64,000 nt of DNA from Candidatus Pantoea deserta (lineage in GTDB: Bacteria > Pseudomonadota > Gammaproteobacteria > Enterobacterales > Enterobacteriaceae), in the NCBI RefSeq assembly GCF_003813865.1, contig NZ_RMVG01000021.1, positions 17,113 through 81,112 on the forward strand, in the 5' to 3' direction. The notes under the pieces are model-generated. The model had not been told where the DNA came from, made no database searches, and saw only the letters and a list, made by a program, of their open reading frames with translations. Below are positions 1-8,560 of the stretch, piece by piece. Within the stretch, counting starts at the first letter, position 1. Each line of letters begins with the position of its first letter. Position numbers and translations under genes: made by a program.

Positions 1-2555
1 GGATAGCGATTGAAGTGAATGCCAAACACGGCCAGCCAGGCCAGCGCCGTTTCCAGCGCCAGATGATTGTCTGACTGACGCATATGAATCTCAGCGGACA
101 GACAGGCGGCTTCGGCCTTCTGATTCACCGTGCCTGGCATGCCGATCAGCGCGGAGCAGCGCTGCTGCGCGCGGTTCAGATCGCCCCTGAGAAAATCACA
201 CTCGGCCTCTTCCAGCGCCAGCGAGAAGTCATGCGGCGCAGCGGCGGCGCGGCGCGCGGTGGCGAGATAACGCAGCGCGGAATCATAGTCTCCGGTATCT
301 TTCGCGCGCTTCGCCGCCGTCAGGCTGAGTTGATAGTAGTGGCGGTTCTGCGCGGCCGTCAGCGGAGCCGCTGTCGCCAGACCGATATGGTGCATCGCCC
401 GGAAAAGCGTCTCATTTCCTCTGGCGCGGGCGACCGATGCGGCCAGCAGACTGGCCGCCTGCTGGTGCAGCCGCAGCGTCTGCGCGTGGGTGAGCAGCGA
501 AAATGCGGCTTCGTGCACGCGATCGTGGGTAAACGCATAGCGGGTGTCTGTCAGCGCAATCAGTTTCCCGGCAACGGCGGGAGCCAGCTTTTGCGTGATT
601 TGCCCCACGCTGAGCGAAAGAATCTCGCCCAGCAGCGGCAGTTCGCCGCGGCTTCCCAGGCCAGCCAGATTGCCTAACAGCCAGCGTGTCGCATAGGGCA
701 ACTGCGCCAGCTGCTTTATCACCAGCCGAGCCACATTGTCCGTACAGGGCCGCGCGGCAAGCGCGGCGTGCTGGTAATGCCAGCGCAGCGGATATTTTGC
801 CGGATGGATTAGCTCCTCCTCGACCGCGTGGCGAAAAAAAGTACGCACGAAGAGCGGATTGCCGCCGGTTTTTTCCTGTATCAGCGCCGCCAGCTCGCTG
901 GTCTCGCCGGGCCGCGCATTCAGCACCGTCGCCAGCCAGCGCGCAATCGCTTTTATGGTGAGCGGCGCGGGCGCAATGTCCTTAACGCGCGCCGCAGATG
1001 TGCGGAGACGAAGCAGCAAATCGGCGTTCGCCTCGGACTCGCAATGGGCCAGTACCAGCATAAAGGGCAGATTTTCACTGCGTAAAAACAGATTTTCCAG
1101 CAGCTGTAAACTGGCGCTATCCGCAAGGTGCACATCGTCGATCAGCATCACCAGCGGCCGTTCAGGACGCGCTAACGCCTTAATTAGGCTGCACGCCATA
1201 TGGTTAAACCGCGCCCGCGAATCCAGCGCATTTCCCCGGCTGACAGCCTGCGGCGGCACGTTTAACAGCTGCTTCAGCTCTGGCACCATATCCACGGCCA
1301 GACCGGCATAGTCGCCGAGCGCCTGTAAAAGCCGCGTGCGCCAGGCGATCATCTCGTCGGCGGAGAGACCCAGAAGATAGAGCGTGACGGCGCGAAACGC
1401 CGCGGCGATCGCGGCATAAGGTCCCACCGTGGCATGACGATCCGCTTTGCCGACCGCGATAAGCACAGGTTTGTGCTGAAGAATCTTCAGCGCCGAGGCG
1501 ATGACAGAGGACTTGCCCGCGCCAGGCGGGCCGATAATGACCACCAGGTTATGCGTGCCGCTGCGCATCGTCTCCTCTGCCGCGCTGACGACCCCATGAG
1601 CCTGAGCATGATCGTTGCAGAGCGCCTCGGTAAGATAGCTGGCGGTAAAACTCTCCTGCAAGCCCGGCCTGAAAGGCGCGATGCGGTTATCGCGCGTCAG
1701 GGTTGCCTGACAGCGGCGCAGATCGGCCAGCAGCCCGTCGATAGTCTGATAGCGATTAGCCGGCGATTTCGCCAGCAGCCGCAGCAGGATGGCGGCAAGC
1801 ACTGGCGGAACGGGCTGGTCAGTTAGCGTCGGCGCGCGTGGCGCTGAGGCGATATGATGGTGGATCCACTCGGCAGGCGTGGCGCCTGGCGTGCCGAAGG
1901 GCAGCTTACCGGTCAACAGCTGATAGAGCACAATACCCAGGCTGTAGAGGTCGCTGAGGCTGTTGACCCCATGCGGCGTACGCCCGCTGTGCTCCGGCGA
2001 CATATAGGCCAGCGAGCTGGCAGCTACGGGCCAGGTTTTTTTTACCTCGGCATCTGCGTTTGCCTGAGCCAGGCCAAAGCCGCCCAGGCGCACCTTCCCC
2101 TCCGCATACAGGTAAAAGTGACCGGGCCTGATGTCACCATGCACGATATTCTGTCGATGCGCATGACTTACGGCCTGCGCCAGCTCAACCGCACAGAGCA
2201 GAAAGTCAGCCAGGCTTTTACAGGGCGTAGTAATCACATCGGAAAGCGGCGTAAAAGGGAAAGCGGGATAGAGAAGTGCGTAGCGGTTAAGATAGCGCGT
2301 CTGGCCAACAGGCCTGAGCGCCCAGCTGGCGGAAAGCTGTGAAGCCAGACTGAACTCATTTTTCAGCCACTGCATGGTCTGAAAGGCGATCTCGTCGCTG
2401 GCCGCCGTCGCCAGCACCTTTGACTCAGCATCAGAAAAGTGACAGTGTAACCAAAGCACGACGCCGTCGTTGGCCAGCGGCGTGAAGCGGGTATCTGCTG
2501 GCAGCCTGATATCATCGTTGCCAGACTCGTCTGGCGTCACAGAGAGAGTGCTCAT
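1..2555 (-). CDS. Hybrid Ser/Thr kinase-like, AAA ATPase signalling protein (3' end beyond window)
   Basis: An open frame runs from ATG 2555 to the window edge, about 851 codons with no stop. Residues about 20-290 are a protein-kinase-like domain: HGDIRPGHF (H139-F147) sits at the catalytic loop and LGGFGLA (157-163) where DFG is expected. A large NTPase follows, with Walker A GPPGAGKS (342-349) and Walker B LVMLIDD (D473-D474), then an alpha-helical, TPR-like stretch. This is the arrangement of the trifunctional kinase/AAA/GAF/histidine-kinase family, whose histidine kinase would lie off the left edge. Its ATG overlaps the stop of the upstream response regulator (ATGA), so the two are coupled and probably partners. 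The kinase motifs look degenerate. Confidence 0.85.
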   Translation of the reverse strand, partial: MSTLSVTPDESGNDDIRLPADTRFTPLANDGVVLWLHCHFSDAESKVLATAASDEIAFQTMQWLKNEFSLASQLSASWALRPVGQTRYLNRYALLYPAFPFTPLSDVITTPCKSLADFLLCAVELAQAVSHAHRQNIVHGDIRPGHFYLYAEGKVRLGGFGLAQANADAEVKKTWPVAASSLAYMSPEHSGRTPHGVNSLSDLYSLGIVLYQLLTGKLPFGTPGATPAEWIHHHIASAPRAPTLTDQPVPPVLAAILLRLLAKSPANRYQTIDGLLADLRRCQATLTRDNRIAPFRPGLQESFTASYLTEALCNDHAQAHGVVSAAEETMRSGTHNLVVIIGPPGAGKSSVIASALKILQHKPVLIAVGKADRHATVGPYAAIAAAFRAVTLYLLGLSADEMIAWRTRLLQALGDYAGLAVDMVPELKQLLNVPPQAVSRGNALDSRARFNHMACSLIKALARPERPLVMLIDDVHLADSASLQLLENLFLRSENLPFMLVLAHCESEANADLLLRLRTSAARVKDIAPAPLTIKAIARWLATVLNARPGETSELAALIQEKTGGNPLFVRTFFRHAVEEELIHPAKYPLRWHYQHAALAARPCTDNVARLVIKQLAQLPYATRWLLGNLAGLGSRGELPLLGEILSLSVGQITQKLAPAVAGKLIALTDTRYAFTHDRVHEAAFSLLTHAQTLRLHQQAASLLAASVARARGNETLFRAMHHIGLATAAPLTAAQNRHYYQLSLTAAKRAKDTGDYDSALRYLATARRAAAAPHDFSLALEEAECDFLRGDLNRAQQRCSALIGMPGTVNQKAEAACLSAEIHMRQSDNHLALETALAWLAVFGIHFNRY

Positions 2556-2932
2556 TCGCCCCCTTGCCCTTCAAGCTGGCGACGGATTAACTCCAGCAGC
2601 CCGTCTATATCCAGAGGTTTATGCATAAAGGTTATCGCTCCCAGGAAAAGCGCCTGCTCAGACACGCTCTCTTCCGCATCGGCCGATATAAACAGTACCG
2701 GCGGCGGGGAACCCTGCTTTTTCAGCGCCTCAAACAAGTCGAAGCCGCTCATGCCTTTTAACCGGATATCGATAATCAGCATCGCCACGCTGTCCAGACA
2801 GGTGATGTTTTCCAGTAGCGACTCGCCCGACGCGAAGCTCTCGGTGCGGTAACCGTCCGACTGAAGCAGATTGCTCAGCCCCTGCCGCACGGCGCGCTCG
2901 TCGTCAACAATCACAATACGCGGCAGCGTCAT
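2552..2932 (-). CDS. Receiver-only response regulator (CheY/FixJ-type REC)
   Basis: A 126-residue protein made of one receiver domain: acidic pair D10-D11, phosphoacceptor D55 in LIIDIR, S83 in FISA and K105 in HKP, so it should be phosphorylatable. There is no output domain, so it probably acts by protein contact. An upstream in-frame TTG exists at 2962, but ATG 2932 has GAGGA about seven bases upstream and leaves the normal REC N-terminus, so I choose it. The stop overlaps the start of the kinase/AAA gene by the ATGA arrangement, and the pair forms a two-component unit. Confidence 0.88.
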   Translation of the reverse strand: MTLPRIVIVDDERAVRQGLSNLLQSDGYRTESFASGESLLENITCLDSVAMLIIDIRLKGMSGFDLFEALKKQGSPPPVLFISADAEESVSEQALFLGAITFMHKPLDIDGLLELIRRQLEGQGGE

Positions 2933-3117
2933 GCTGTTTTCCTCAGACACGCCTCGCGTCAACGTAAGGATGCCCTGTTATTGTTTTTATCATTGTCAGG
3001 CGGCAGGGTGCCACGAATGGGTAAATGACGCGTAAAGCGCGAAGCGTCACTTCTGCCAATAACGATGCCAGGCATTTAACAATTAATCAACGAAATCGTG
3101 GCGCTCTCAGACTGTTC

Positions 3118-3153
3118 TTTTCGCTGACCCGCCGGAAAGCCGATCAGCGAAAA
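3118..3153. repeat. 10-bp inverted repeat downstream of the isochorismatase-like gene
   Basis: TTTTCGCTGA (3118-3127) pairs with TCAGCGAAAA (3144-3153) around a 16-base loop. It lies just past the stop of the minus-strand gene and may end its transcript. Neither strand has a U-run directly after the stem, so it is not a classic intrinsic terminator. Confidence 0.4.
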
Positions 3154-3156
3154 ATA

Positions 3157-3849
3157 TTAACGAACCGGCGCCGGTACAGGAGCCAGCGTGCGGTGTTCGC
3201 TCTTCTGACGCGAAGGCGCTTTGTGCACCATGGTGTAGGCATAATCGACGCCGATACCATAGGCGCCAGAGTGCTCTTTGGCGATGTTCATGACCGCGTC
3301 ATAGGTATCACGATGCGCCCAGTCGCGCTGCCACTCCAGCATCACCTGCTGCCAGGTCACCGGAATGACGCCCGCCTGAATCATGCGCTGCATGGCATAG
3401 TCGTGCGCCTCTTTTGAGGTGCCGCCTGAAGCATCCGCCACCATATAGATCTCATAACCGCCTTCCAGCATCGCACACAGCGCAAAGGTGTTGTTGCACA
3501 CCTCGGTCCACAGGCCGGATACCACAACCTTTTTCTTACCGTTAGCCGCCAGCGCGTCACGTACTTTCTGATCGTCCCAGGAGTTCATCGAAGTGCGCTC
3601 CAGAATATCCTGTCCAGGAAACACGTCGAGCAGCTCCGGGAAGGTATGACCCGAAAAGCTTTCTGTCTCAACGGTGGTAAGCACCGTCGGGATATTGAAG
3701 ACTTTTGCCGCTTTCGCCAGCGCCACCACATTATTTTTCAGCACCTGCCGGTCGATCGACTGGACGCCAAATGCCATCTGCGGCTGCTGATCGATGAAGA
3801 TGATCTGGCTGTTTTGCGGCGTCAGAACTTCAAGTTTGCTATTGGTCAT
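3157..3849 (-). CDS. Isochorismatase-family cysteine hydrolase (YcaC-like)
   Basis: About 230 residues. The N-terminal strand IIFIDQQ carries the catalytic Asp, and SGLWTEVCNNTF contains the nucleophilic Cys of the isochorismatase fold with the usual preceding residues. Length and spacing match YcaC-type hydrolases, which act on amide or related small substrates; the true substrate is unknown. A C-terminal extension after the fold ends in a basic, Pro-rich tail. Starts at 3861 (MGTT) or 3849 (MTNS) are both possible and neither has a strong ribosome site; the open frame extends to 3915. It is divergent from an amidohydrolase and an alpha/beta hydrolase, which suggests shared regulation. Confidence 0.85.
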   Translation of the reverse strand: MTNSKLEVLTPQNSQIIFIDQQPQMAFGVQSIDRQVLKNNVVALAKAAKVFNIPTVLTTVETESFSGHTFPELLDVFPGQDILERTSMNSWDDQKVRDALAANGKKKVVVSGLWTEVCNNTFALCAMLEGGYEIYMVADASGGTSKEAHDYAMQRMIQAGVIPVTWQQVMLEWQRDWAHRDTYDAVMNIAKEHSGAYGIGVDYAYTMVHKAPSRQKSEHRTLAPVPAPVR

Positions 3850-3974
3850 AGTTGTGCCCATTGAGGTTAATGTTGCTGAATGACGTAGGTTTTTTTGACG
3901 TTTAAGCAACCGCACTCGGCGAGTTGTCTGGGCGCAGTCTAGGAGGCTTTGGAACGGGCGACTATTATCTTTGC

Positions 3975-3999
3975 GTATAACTATACCTTTGTATAACTA
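3975..3999. promoter_or_regulatory. Direct and inverted repeat between divergent hydrolase genes
   Basis: GTATAACTA occurs at 3975-3983 and again at 3991-3999, a 16-bp period. The first copy is also part of the dyad GTATAACTATAC (3975-3986). The site lies midway between the isochorismatase-like gene and the amidohydrolase gene, as an operator for a dimeric regulator would. No regulator gene is adjacent. Confidence 0.5.
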
Positions 4000-4086
4000 G
4001 ACGCTGCGCTGACCCACTGAACATAATCCAGCCATTTCCTGCTCTGCCTGTTATTCAGGGCAGCTTTACTGGTTAAAGGAGAGATT

Positions 4087-5961
4087 ATGGTTACGCTGGG
4101 CAAAGCAGACATCATTCTTACCAATGGTCGCTTTCATACGGTGGATCGTGAAAACCCACTGGCGGACGCGGTCGCCATTCGCGACGGTAAGTTTCTTGAG
4201 GTGGGCAGCCTTAATGATGTTATGCAGCACCACTGCGACGGCACAAAGGTCATTGACCTCAAAGGTCACACCGCTATTCCCGGTCTCAACGATTCGCACC
4301 TGCATCTGATTCGCGGCGGTCTCAACTATAACCTTGAGCTGCGCTGGGAAGGTGTGCCTTCGGTCGCCGACGCGCTGCGCATGCTGAAAGCGCAGGCGCT
4401 GCGCACGCCTTCGCCGCAGTGGGTGCGCGTCGTTGGCGGCTGGACCGAATTTCAGTTTGCCGAGCGCCGTATGCCGACGCTGGATGAAATCAATGAGGCC
4501 GCGCCCGATACGCCGGTATTTGTGCTGCATCTCTATGATCGCGCCCTGCTTAATCGCGCGGCGCTCAAGGTAGTAGGCTACACCCGCGACACGCCCAATC
4601 CGCCGGGCGGCGAAATCCAGCGTGACGGCAACGGCAACCCGACCGGCATGTTGATTGCGCGTCCCAACGCCATGATCCTCTACGCCACGCTGGCAAAAGG
4701 TCCCAGACTGCCGCTTGAGCAGCAGGTTAACTCCACGCGTCAGTTTATGCGTGAGCTGAACCGTCTCGGCCTGACCAGCGCCATCGACGCGGGCGGCGGT
4801 TTCCAGAACTACCCGGAAGATTACCAGGTGATCGCCGAACTGCACCAGAAAAAGCAGATGACAGTTCGTATCGCCTACAACCTCTTCACGCAGCGTCCCG
4901 GCCACGAGCTGGAAGACTTTGAAAAGTGGACCGACATGCTGACGCCGGGACAAGGCAGCGACTACTTTCGTCACAACGGCGCGGGTGAAATGCTGGTGTT
5001 CTCCGCCGCCGACTTTGAAGACTTTCTGGAGCCGCGTCCTGACCTGGCGCCAGGCATGGAAGATGAGCTGGAGCGCGTGGTTCGCCACCTGGTTGAACAT
5101 CGCTGGCCATTCCGCCTGCATGCCACCTATAACGAATCTATCAGCCGTATGCTCGACGTATTCGAAAAGGTGGATCGTGATATCCCATTCAACGGCCTGC
5201 ACTGGTTCTTTGACCATGCTGAAACGGTGACGCAGCGCAACATCGACCGTATCAAAGCGCTGGGCGGCGGCATTGCCGTTCAGCACCGCATGGCGTTTCA
5301 GGGCGAATACTTTGCCGAACGCTATGGTCTCGAAGCCACACGCCATACGCCGCCGGTGGCGCGTATGCTTGAGACCGGCGTGCCGGTCGGGCTTGGTACC
5401 GACGCGACGCGCGTGGCGAGCTACAACCCCTGGACCGCGCTCTACTGGCTGGTTTCCGGTCGTACCGTCGGCGGCATGCAGATGTATGACGTGAACGCCC
5501 GCCTTGACCGCGACACCGCGCTGATGCTCTGGACCCAGGGCAGCGCCTGGTTCTCCAGCGAGCAGAACAAAAAAGGCCAGATCAAAAATGGCCAGCTTGC
5601 CGACATGGTGGTATTGAGCAAAGACTACTTCCGCGTGCCGGAAGAGGAGATCAAGGGGATTGAATCCGTGCTGACGCTGGTGGACGGCAATATCGTTTAC
5701 GCGGCAGGCGCATTCAGCGACGAAGCCCCGCCCGCCATTCCTGTGCTGCCAGAGTGGTCCCCGGTGGTCAAGGTGCCGGGTCACTACCGCAGCGCGCCCC
5801 CTGCCGCCAGCCGCGTCGGCATGCGCGCTCAGACCCACCACTGTAGCGGTCCCTGTGGCGTTCACAGCCATGCCCATGACATCGCCCGCGGCGCTAATCT
5901 GCCGGTCGCCGAAGAGAATGCCTTCTGGGGCGCGCTCGGCTGTAGCTGCTTCGCATTCTGA
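4087..5961 (+). CDS. YtcJ-like metal-dependent amidohydrolase
   Basis: 624 residues, start supported by AAAGGAGA seven bases upstream. The N-terminal beta-sandwich leads to IPGLNDSHLHL, the HxH metal motif. Further metal ligands are likely His in RLHATYNES, His in WFFDHAET and Asp in GLGTDATR. This is the amidohydrolase superfamily, COG1574/YtcJ group, a (beta/alpha)8 hydrolase of unknown substrate. After the usual end of the fold there is a Cys/His-rich tail (about 580-624: H584, H585, C586, C590, H593, H595, H597, C619, C621) that could bind metal. It is followed 57 bases later by an alpha/beta hydrolase, probably in one operon. A long antiparallel frame across it is a shadow. Confidence 0.9.
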   Translation: MVTLGKADIILTNGRFHTVDRENPLADAVAIRDGKFLEVGSLNDVMQHHCDGTKVIDLKGHTAIPGLNDSHLHLIRGGLNYNLELRWEGVPSVADALRMLKAQALRTPSPQWVRVVGGWTEFQFAERRMPTLDEINEAAPDTPVFVLHLYDRALLNRAALKVVGYTRDTPNPPGGEIQRDGNGNPTGMLIARPNAMILYATLAKGPRLPLEQQVNSTRQFMRELNRLGLTSAIDAGGGFQNYPEDYQVIAELHQKKQMTVRIAYNLFTQRPGHELEDFEKWTDMLTPGQGSDYFRHNGAGEMLVFSAADFEDFLEPRPDLAPGMEDELERVVRHLVEHRWPFRLHATYNESISRMLDVFEKVDRDIPFNGLHWFFDHAETVTQRNIDRIKALGGGIAVQHRMAFQGEYFAERYGLEATRHTPPVARMLETGVPVGLGTDATRVASYNPWTALYWLVSGRTVGGMQMYDVNARLDRDTALMLWTQGSAWFSSEQNKKGQIKNGQLADMVVLSKDYFRVPEEEIKGIESVLTLVDGNIVYAAGAFSDEAPPAIPVLPEWSPVVKVPGHYRSAPPAASRVGMRAQTHHCSGPCGVHSHAHDIARGANLPVAEENAFWGALGCSCFAF

Positions 5962-6018
5962 TGCCGCGCCCCTGCGGCGCGGACTACTGCTGTTTCTGAC
6001 AACTGCAAGGAAAAGAGA

Positions 6019-6840
6019 ATGAGCACGATAACCACTGCTGACGGTACGCAAATTTATTTCAAAGACTGGGGAACAGGCAAACCGGTGCTGTTCAGCCACG
6101 GCTGGCCGCTGGATGCCGATATGTGGGACAGCCAGCTAAATTATCTGGCGGAGCGCGGCTATCGCGTCATCGCGTTTGACCGCCGCGGCTTTGGCCGTTC
6201 GGATCAGCCGTGGACTGGCTATGACTACGATACCTTTTCATCAGACATTAACGACCTGATCACCGCGCTGGATCTGGATGAGGTCACGCTGGTCGGCTTC
6301 TCAATGGGCGGAGGCGACGTCACGCGCTATATCGGTCGCTACGGCAGCGCTCGCGTGGCAGGCCTGGTGTTGCTGGGTGCCGTCACGCCGATCTTTGGTA
6401 AACAGGCGGACTATCCGCAAGGGGTGGATGCGTCTGTCTTTGAGGGGATTCAGGCCGGTCTGCTGAAAGATCGCGCGCAGTTTATCAGCGATTTTGCCGT
6501 GCCTTTTTACGGCACCAACGCGGGCCAAACGGTCTCCCAGGGCGTACTGACCCAGACACTCAATATTGCCCTGCTGGCGTCGCTGAAAGGTACGCTGGAT
6601 TGCGTTACCGCCTTCTCGCAAACCGACTTCCGCCCCGATGTGGCTAAAATCGACGTGCCAACGCTGGTGATCCACGGCAGCAACGATCAGGTCGTCCCGT
6701 TTGAGACCACCGGTAAAGTTGCGGCGGAAAGCATCCCCAACGCGACGCTGAAAGTCTATGACAATGCGCCGCACGGCTTCGCCGTGACGCATCAGGATCG
6801 GCTGAACGAGGATCTGCTGAGCTTTCTGCAATCGCTGTAA
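6019..6840 (+). CDS. Alpha/beta hydrolase, cofactor-free haloperoxidase/arylesterase type
   Basis: 273 residues, start after AAGGAAAAGAG. The N-terminus TTADGTQIYFKDWG and LFSHGWPLD (oxyanion region), the nucleophile elbow GFSMGGGD (Ser) and the late acid and His (VIHGSNDQVVP, NAPHGFAV) give the complete triad and the pattern of non-haem chloroperoxidases. Such proteins are serine hydrolases with perhydrolase side activity. It lies 57 bases after the amidohydrolase and likely shares its transcript, so the two and the divergent isochorismatase-like protein may process one small ester or amide compound. Confidence 0.88.
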   Translation: MSTITTADGTQIYFKDWGTGKPVLFSHGWPLDADMWDSQLNYLAERGYRVIAFDRRGFGRSDQPWTGYDYDTFSSDINDLITALDLDEVTLVGFSMGGGDVTRYIGRYGSARVAGLVLLGAVTPIFGKQADYPQGVDASVFEGIQAGLLKDRAQFISDFAVPFYGTNAGQTVSQGVLTQTLNIALLASLKGTLDCVTAFSQTDFRPDVAKIDVPTLVIHGSNDQVVPFETTGKVAAESIPNATLKVYDNAPHGFAVTHQDRLNEDLLSFLQSL

Positions 6841-6852
6841 CCGCTTCATCCT

Positions 6853-6879
6853 GTGTTCGCCTCGTCAGGAGGCGGACAC
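6853..6879 (+). terminator. Hairpin after the hydrolase operon
   Basis: GTGT-t-CGCCTC (6853-6863) pairs with GAGGCG-g-ACAC (6869-6879) around a five-base loop, 12 bases after the stop codon. The tail GTCTCTTTT is only moderately U-rich. Confidence 0.5.
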
Positions 6880-7085
6880 GTCTCTTTTCCCTTATGAATA
6901 ACTCCGGACAGGGCTTTTGCCAGAGGCGTTCGCAGGGTGCGCGGCGAAGGTCCGCTTGTACTGCGCAGACGCCCTGCTTTTGCTTGCGCGCTAACTCACT
7001 CACCTGAGCCGCAAAGAGCATTTAACTTTATTGCCCACAATAAACACCGCTCATCCGGGCAAAAAATGCACAAACGCATCGCTAT

Positions 7086-7117
7086 GGATGTACAGACGTC
7101 TAGATGTAGATTATAGT
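7086..7117 (+). promoter_or_regulatory. Promoter with MetJ operator (tandem met boxes)
   Basis: AGACGTCT at 7094-7101 is a perfect met box, flanked in the same 8-bp register by GGATGTAC (7086-7093) and AGATGTAG (7102-7109), weaker copies. They overlap a promoter-like TGTACA (7089-7094), 17-base spacer and TATAGT (7112-7117). MetJ-SAM binds tandem 8-mers of this kind, so the downstream lipoprotein gene should be repressed by methionine. Confidence 0.75.
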
Positions 7118-7147
7118 GCGTTCCCTACGATAAAAGGGATCTGGCTC

Positions 7148-7948
7148 ATGAACAAAAAAGTGCTCTCTATTCTGCTGGCGGCGTCCGTTACGCTGCTCAG
7201 CGCTTGTAACAAAGACGACGACAGTAAAATCAAGGTTGCCATCAATACCGGACCAGACCAGACGCTTTGGGACACCGTGAAGCAGGTGGCGCATGATAAA
7301 TACCATCTGGATGTCGATGTCGTGGCCTTTAACGACTATGTGCAGCCGAATGAGGCTCTGTTCAACAAAGATGTCGACGCTAACGCCTTCCAGAGCCTGC
7401 CCTATCTGGAAATGCAGTCTAAAGAGCGCGGCTATCACTTTGCGGTGATCACCAATACCTTTGTATTCCCTATCGCCGGTTATTCACGCAAAATTAAATC
7501 GCTGGATGCGCTGCCGGACGGCGCGACCATTACCATTTCGAACGAGGCCACCACGCTTGGCCGCAGTTTGCTGCTGCTACAGGCGCAGGGGCTAATTAAG
7601 GTGAAGCCAGAAGCCGGTCTGCTGCCGACCACGCTGGACATCACAGCCAACCCCAAAAAGCTGAAGTTTGTTGAGGTCGACACGCCGCAGCTGGCGCGTA
7701 CGCTGGACGATCCGCAGGTTTACGTGTCAATCATCAACAATAACTTTGCCGCCCTGGCGAATCTGTCCGCTTCGCGCGACGGCATGTTCATGGAAGGCAA
7801 AGCTTCGCCTTACGTTAACGCCATCGTGGCGCGCGAAGATAACAAAGACAGCCCGAATATTCAGAAACTGAAAGAGGCTTTCCAGTCTCAGGAAGTGCTG
7901 GATAAAGCCAACGAAATTTATAAAGGCGATATTATTAAAGGCTGGTAA
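7148..7948 (+). CDS. MetQ/NlpA-family methionine-binding lipoprotein
   Basis: 266 residues. The start at 7148 gives a lipoprotein signal, MNKKVLSILLAASVTLLSAC, with Cys20 as lipidation site; the frame is open farther upstream but would bury the operator. The mature part (KIKVAINTGPDQTLW, NDYVQPNEAL, DANAFQSLPYLE, AITISNEATTLGRS-like segment) has the MetQ/NlpA pattern of periplasmic binding proteins for methionine. No MetN or MetI gene is adjacent, so it must work with transporter parts encoded elsewhere or have drifted in ligand. The MetJ-type operator upstream supports a methionine role. Confidence 0.88.
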   Translation: MNKKVLSILLAASVTLLSACNKDDDSKIKVAINTGPDQTLWDTVKQVAHDKYHLDVDVVAFNDYVQPNEALFNKDVDANAFQSLPYLEMQSKERGYHFAVITNTFVFPIAGYSRKIKSLDALPDGATITISNEATTLGRSLLLLQAQGLIKVKPEAGLLPTTLDITANPKKLKFVEVDTPQLARTLDDPQVYVSIINNNFAALANLSASRDGMFMEGKASPYVNAIVAREDNKDSPNIQKLKEAFQSQEVLDKANEIYKGDIIKGW

Positions 7949-7963
7949 TCGTCTTTAACGTCA

Positions 7964-7990
7964 GCCTCCGCTGTCCGGCGGAGGCGTTTT
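7964..7990 (+). terminator. Rho-independent terminator of the MetQ-like gene
   Basis: GCCTCCGC (7964-7971) and GCGGAGGC (7978-7985) form a perfect 8-bp stem with a six-base loop, followed by GTTTT. Confidence 0.85.
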
Positions 7991-8026
7991 CGCCCTTTCC
8001 TGAAATCGCGCTTCGCGCTTGCCTGC

Positions 8027-8059
8027 TTTGATTACAAATGTAGCCAGAATGTAATCAAA
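8027..8059. promoter_or_regulatory. 33-bp dyad upstream of the DUF1471-like gene
   Basis: TTTGATTACA (8027-8036) and TGTAATCAAA (8050-8059) are perfect 10-bp inverted arms 13 bases apart. TACAAATGTA (8033-8042), inside it, also matches the TACAnnTGTA shape of BlaI/CopY operators. Probable operator; the protein is not identified. Confidence 0.5.
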
Positions 8060-8224
8060 TGAAAATATCTTCCCTGAATCCTCAATAAGTTATCTACCGT
8101 TGTTTCCATAACATTTCATTAGCAATTAAAGCCAAAACGCTTTTCCTTAACTGGACTTTATTAGGAGTGCCATAACCCCTGTTTATGCCATTACCATGCG
8201 CTTATTGCCAAGAGGAGCCAGCAA

Positions 8225-8554
8225 ATGAAAGAGCTTGTGCAGGATGTGTTATCTGTTTTTTCTCCGCAAAGCGTCAATCCCGTATTAATTCGTCCCGGTT
8301 TATCGCCGCGCGAGATCGCTTCGGTTCAGCCTTTTGGCATAACGTCCGTAAGCTGGGTGACGTCAATGGAAGAGCTTGAGTCTGCTTTTGTGAGAAAGGC
8401 GCAGGAGGCGGGCGCGGTCGGCTATCACATTACCGATGTCGAGTCCCACAAATCAGGTAGCGACGGACAACGCCTGCTGGCAGGTAAAGCGACGCTTTAT
8501 ACGTTGCCTGATCACAGCGGCAACGAGCAGCTTGCGGCCGGATTTATTCTGTAA
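8225..8554 (+). CDS. DUF1471 (YdgH/BhsA-like) small protein without signal peptide
   Basis: 109 residues, start with AGAGGAG about eight bases upstream. The segment FGITSVSWVTSMEELESAF, then AQEAGAVGYHITDVES and LLAGKATLYTLP follows the DUF1471 pattern (a GA-x-x-Y-x-I core followed by a GxAxLY strand). Family members such as BhsA, McbA and YdgH are usually exported and answer stress or biofilm signals. Here the N-terminus MKELVQDVLSVFSPQ has no hydrophobic signal, so it may be cytosolic. The family call is by pattern only. Confidence 0.65.
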   Translation: MKELVQDVLSVFSPQSVNPVLIRPGLSPREIASVQPFGITSVSWVTSMEELESAFVRKAQEAGAVGYHITDVESHKSGSDGQRLLAGKATLYTLPDHSGNEQLAAGFIL

Positions 8555-8560
8555 TGGCGA

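Noticed and set aside
4066..6099. 677-residue minus-strand frame across the amidohydrolase
   Set aside because: Antiparallel shadow of a gene with strong family motifs; composition rich in His, Arg and Val without any domain.
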